Positions 13,968 through 15,553 of a DNA stretch of 15,553 nt are shown piece after piece. Under the pieces are notes generated by a model. The model was not told where the DNA came from. It made no database searches and worked only from the letters and a program-made list of their open reading frames with translations. Origin of the DNA: Anaerolinea sp. (GTDB taxonomy: Bacteria > Chloroflexota > Anaerolineae > JAAEKA01); NCBI GenBank assembly GCA_014879765.1, contig JACSRL010000437.1, positions 1 through 15,553 on the forward strand, in the 5' to 3' direction. The stretch's first letter is position 1. Each line of letters begins with the position of its first letter. A program made the translations under genes and the position numbers.

Positions 13968-14130
13968 CTTGAGTATAATTCACTTGCCAGGTAGAGTCTG
14001 GAATTAAGATTACAGAACTTCAGAGCACAAGCACGCAACTACAGGGCTGAACGGTCGTGGCGCTAGCCTGCACAACCAAGCGACACATTTTATGAAGGGT
14101 GGTGACACCGTCGTGCGAGACCCTGCGCGT

Positions 14131-14173
14131 GGAAAACAAGCTGCGCTGCCAGCCCGGTGGGTTGGCAGCGCAG
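14131..14173 (-). terminator. Rho-independent terminator after the serine hydrolase gene
   Basis: A perfect 11-bp stem (CTGCGCTGCCA at 14141-14151 with TGGCAGCGCAG at 14163-14173) and an 11-nt loop are followed on the minus strand by CTTGTTTTCC. It lies about 40 bp beyond the hydrolase stop and closes that transcript before the oxidase promoter. Confidence 0.82.
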
Positions 14174-14211
14174 TGCTATCAGGATTGCCCTTGGACGGGC
14201 ATACGGAAAGC

Positions 14212-15447
14212 TCAGTACAGCGGCAGCGACTCCCGTATCGCCGTGCGCAGCAGCTCGGCTGTGCGTGCGTCGAAGCTGGGCAGGGTGTTGACCGTCGCCG
14301 CGTCCAAGAAGTGGCCGAAGACGTACTGGCGGGCATCCGCGCCGCCGTTGACCGGCAGGCTCACCCAGCCGGCGTCCGACTCGTAGGCCGTGCCGATGTT
14401 GCCGGCCTTGTGCGCGAACTGGACGCCGTTCTTGAAGGCCTGGATGTCGGCAGCCGGCATCTCGATCAGCGCGGCCTCCTGGTCGACGATGGCGTTGATC
14501 GCGGTGACCAGCGACCCGTCGTTGGTCTCGTTGAGCATGATCTGGACGAAGGTCGTGCGCGTCGGCTCCGGCAGCACCGCGTCGTTGGTCATGACCTCCT
14601 CATAGAGCAGGGCGGCATCAGCCAGAGTCAGCGTGTTGTAGGGATTGTTGGCCACGTTGCCGCAGGCGAACTTGTGCTGCAAGGCAGTGGAGTTGCTCAT
14701 GCCCACCGTGATCCAGGCCGTCGTGTTCATGGCCGCGCGGCCGGCGCTGGGCGTGCCGCTGCCGAACAGCTCCTGGATGGCGTTGGTGCTCTGGTTGTTG
14801 GAGGGCCGCATCATGTTGGTCAGCGCGGTTTGCAGCGTTTCGACCACCATGGAACCGCCGCACAACGCCGCCGTGTTGGCGTTGTCGGTGCAGTTGGTGC
14901 CGCCGGAGCAGACGTTGAGGTTGGTGCCGCCCAGCGTCACCGTGCCCGCGTCTACCGCGCGCATGGCATGCAGGTGCTGCACGACCTTGATGGTGCTGGC
15001 GGGGTAGAAGGCGAAGGTCGAATTGTACGACTCCATCACGGCGCCGTCGACCCGTTTCAGGTAGTAGCCGAAGGTTCCATCGGCGTTGTTGAGAAAGATA
15101 TGGCCCAATGGCAGGGTGTAGAGCCGCGCGCCCGGCTGGATCAGCAGCTTGGATCCGGGCAGGATGCGCAGGTAGAAGTTGGTGAAGTCGACGTTGAGCC
15201 AGCGGCCGCCAAAAATGGTCACAGTCGCGTTGTTGGTGATGGTCACGTTCATCGGCGCGATGGCGCCTGCGCCGATCTCGCAACTGACGTTGATAGTCCA
15301 GTTGGCGGCAGCGGGCGGCGGGCCGCAGGGCGCCAGTTCCGGCGCTTGCGCGCCCGCATGACTGGCCGGCAACAGGCTGGCTGCCATCAGCGCCAACACA
15401 AGAGCAATTAGCGCCGGTCTGATGGGAGTCAAACAGGGTATCTTCAT
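14212..15447 (-). CDS. Secreted class A beta-lactamase-fold serine hydrolase
   Basis: 411 residues from ATG 15447, with AAGGAG (15455-15460) seven bases upstream. A signal peptide (hydrophobic about 9-30, AGA-Q near 33) exports it. After an uncommon beta-rich stretch (about 48-145) come S151-T-I-K154 (nucleophile motif SxxK in FYPASTIK), S216-N-N218 (SxN) and K347-A-G349 (KTG equivalent), in the order and roughly the spacing of class A enzymes. The omega-loop region (about 245-275) shows no Glu equivalent to E166, which deacylates penicillins, so a classic beta-lactamase is unlikely; a peptidase or esterase acting on cell-wall or other substrates is more plausible. Six Cys after the signal region (41, 56, 180, 186, 196, 262) suggest disulfides. 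The gene stands alone with its own terminator. Fold assignment is good; function is unknown. Confidence 0.8.
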   Translation of the reverse strand: MKIPCLTPIRPALIALVLALMAASLLPASHAGAQAPELAPCGPPPAAANWTINVSCEIGAGAIAPMNVTITNNATVTIFGGRWLNVDFTNFYLRILPGSKLLIQPGARLYTLPLGHIFLNNADGTFGYYLKRVDGAVMESYNSTFAFYPASTIKVVQHLHAMRAVDAGTVTLGGTNLNVCSGGTNCTDNANTAALCGGSMVVETLQTALTNMMRPSNNQSTNAIQELFGSGTPSAGRAAMNTTAWITVGMSNSTALQHKFACGNVANNPYNTLTLADAALLYEEVMTNDAVLPEPTRTTFVQIMLNETNDGSLVTAINAIVDQEAALIEMPAADIQAFKNGVQFAHKAGNIGTAYESDAGWVSLPVNGGADARQYVFGHFLDAATVNTLPSFDARTAELLRTAIRESLPLY

Positions 15448-15553
15448 CGGGCATCTCCTTGCTGCACTTCAGGGCGATCCTGAGGGTGCGTCGGGTAGTA
15501 TCGACCACCTGGCTCGGTCAGGCCCACTCCGGGGTGCTGCGCAAAGACCGGCC

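Noticed and set aside
14092..15411. 439-codon open frame antisense to the serine hydrolase
   Set aside because: Its translation is low-complexity Gly/Val/Arg/Asp and His, typical of an antisense shadow; the minus strand has a signal peptide and SxxK, SxN and KAG motifs.
14212..15447. Antibiotic-resistance beta-lactamase
   Set aside because: No E166 equivalent is visible and the architecture is unusual; calling it a resistance gene is not supported.

Overview
The window is about 15.5 kb of GC-rich bacterial DNA. The gene content suggests a Chloroflexota-like organism (Anaerolineae/Caldilineae style): a CHAT-nSTAND ATPase of the type common there, CmtR-like and SmtB-like metal sensors, Met-rich secreted proteins, and a ZIP transporter with an added extracellular domain. 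This placement rests on remembered family resemblance, not on a search, and is tentative.

Layout. (1) Positions 1-2760 are a gene graveyard. A CHAT plus nSTAND signalling ATPase gene (252 to about 2403, +) carries three in-frame stops and three single-base frameshifts. It is cut off at about 2403, where it meets, tail to tail, the 5' end of another broken gene for a membrane-anchored protein on the minus strand. A short tandem repeat follows. (2) Positions 2759-8388 hold two divergent heavy-metal efflux units sharing one intergenic region. On the minus strand lies an SmtB/CzrA-type ArsR sensor, a rho-independent terminator, and a P1B-4-type ATPase (SPC, HEGST) with two N-terminal metal-binding domains that have lost their CxxC motifs. 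On the plus strand lies a CmtR-type ArsR sensor, translationally coupled (ATGA) to a CtpG-like P-type ATPase (APC motif). Both sensor genes have near-consensus sigma70 promoters with inverted repeats on or next to the -10. (3) Positions 8528-11458 (+) hold a secreted Met/Gly-rich protein with a PepSY-like C-terminus, a 12-bp hairpin, then an OmpR-type response regulator overlapping its histidine kinase. The kinase's extracellular sensor has the same kind of Met-rich run, which suggests copper or silver sensing. (4) Positions 13901-11554 (-) are an operon of a Tat-exported two-domain multicopper oxidase coupled by ATGA overlap to a ZIP-family transporter. An inverted repeat resembling a DtxR/IdeR box lies on the putative -10. 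(5) Positions 15447-14212 (-) encode a secreted class A beta-lactamase-fold serine hydrolase followed by a good terminator.

How it works together (inference). The two ArsR/P-ATPase pairs would export divalent soft or transition metals (Zn/Co class and Cd/Pb class). The Met-rich protein and two-component system would handle copper or silver at the cell surface. The multicopper oxidase and ZIP pair may form a metal oxidation and transport module. The region reads as a metal-homeostasis island next to decayed accessory genes. No tRNA, rRNA, CRISPR array, transposase or intact insertion sequence was seen. Positions 1-251 hold only a GC-rich hairpin. The 310-bp gap 13902-14211 holds the oxidase promoter and the hydrolase terminator. 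Nothing clear was seen in 11459-11553 or 15461-15553.
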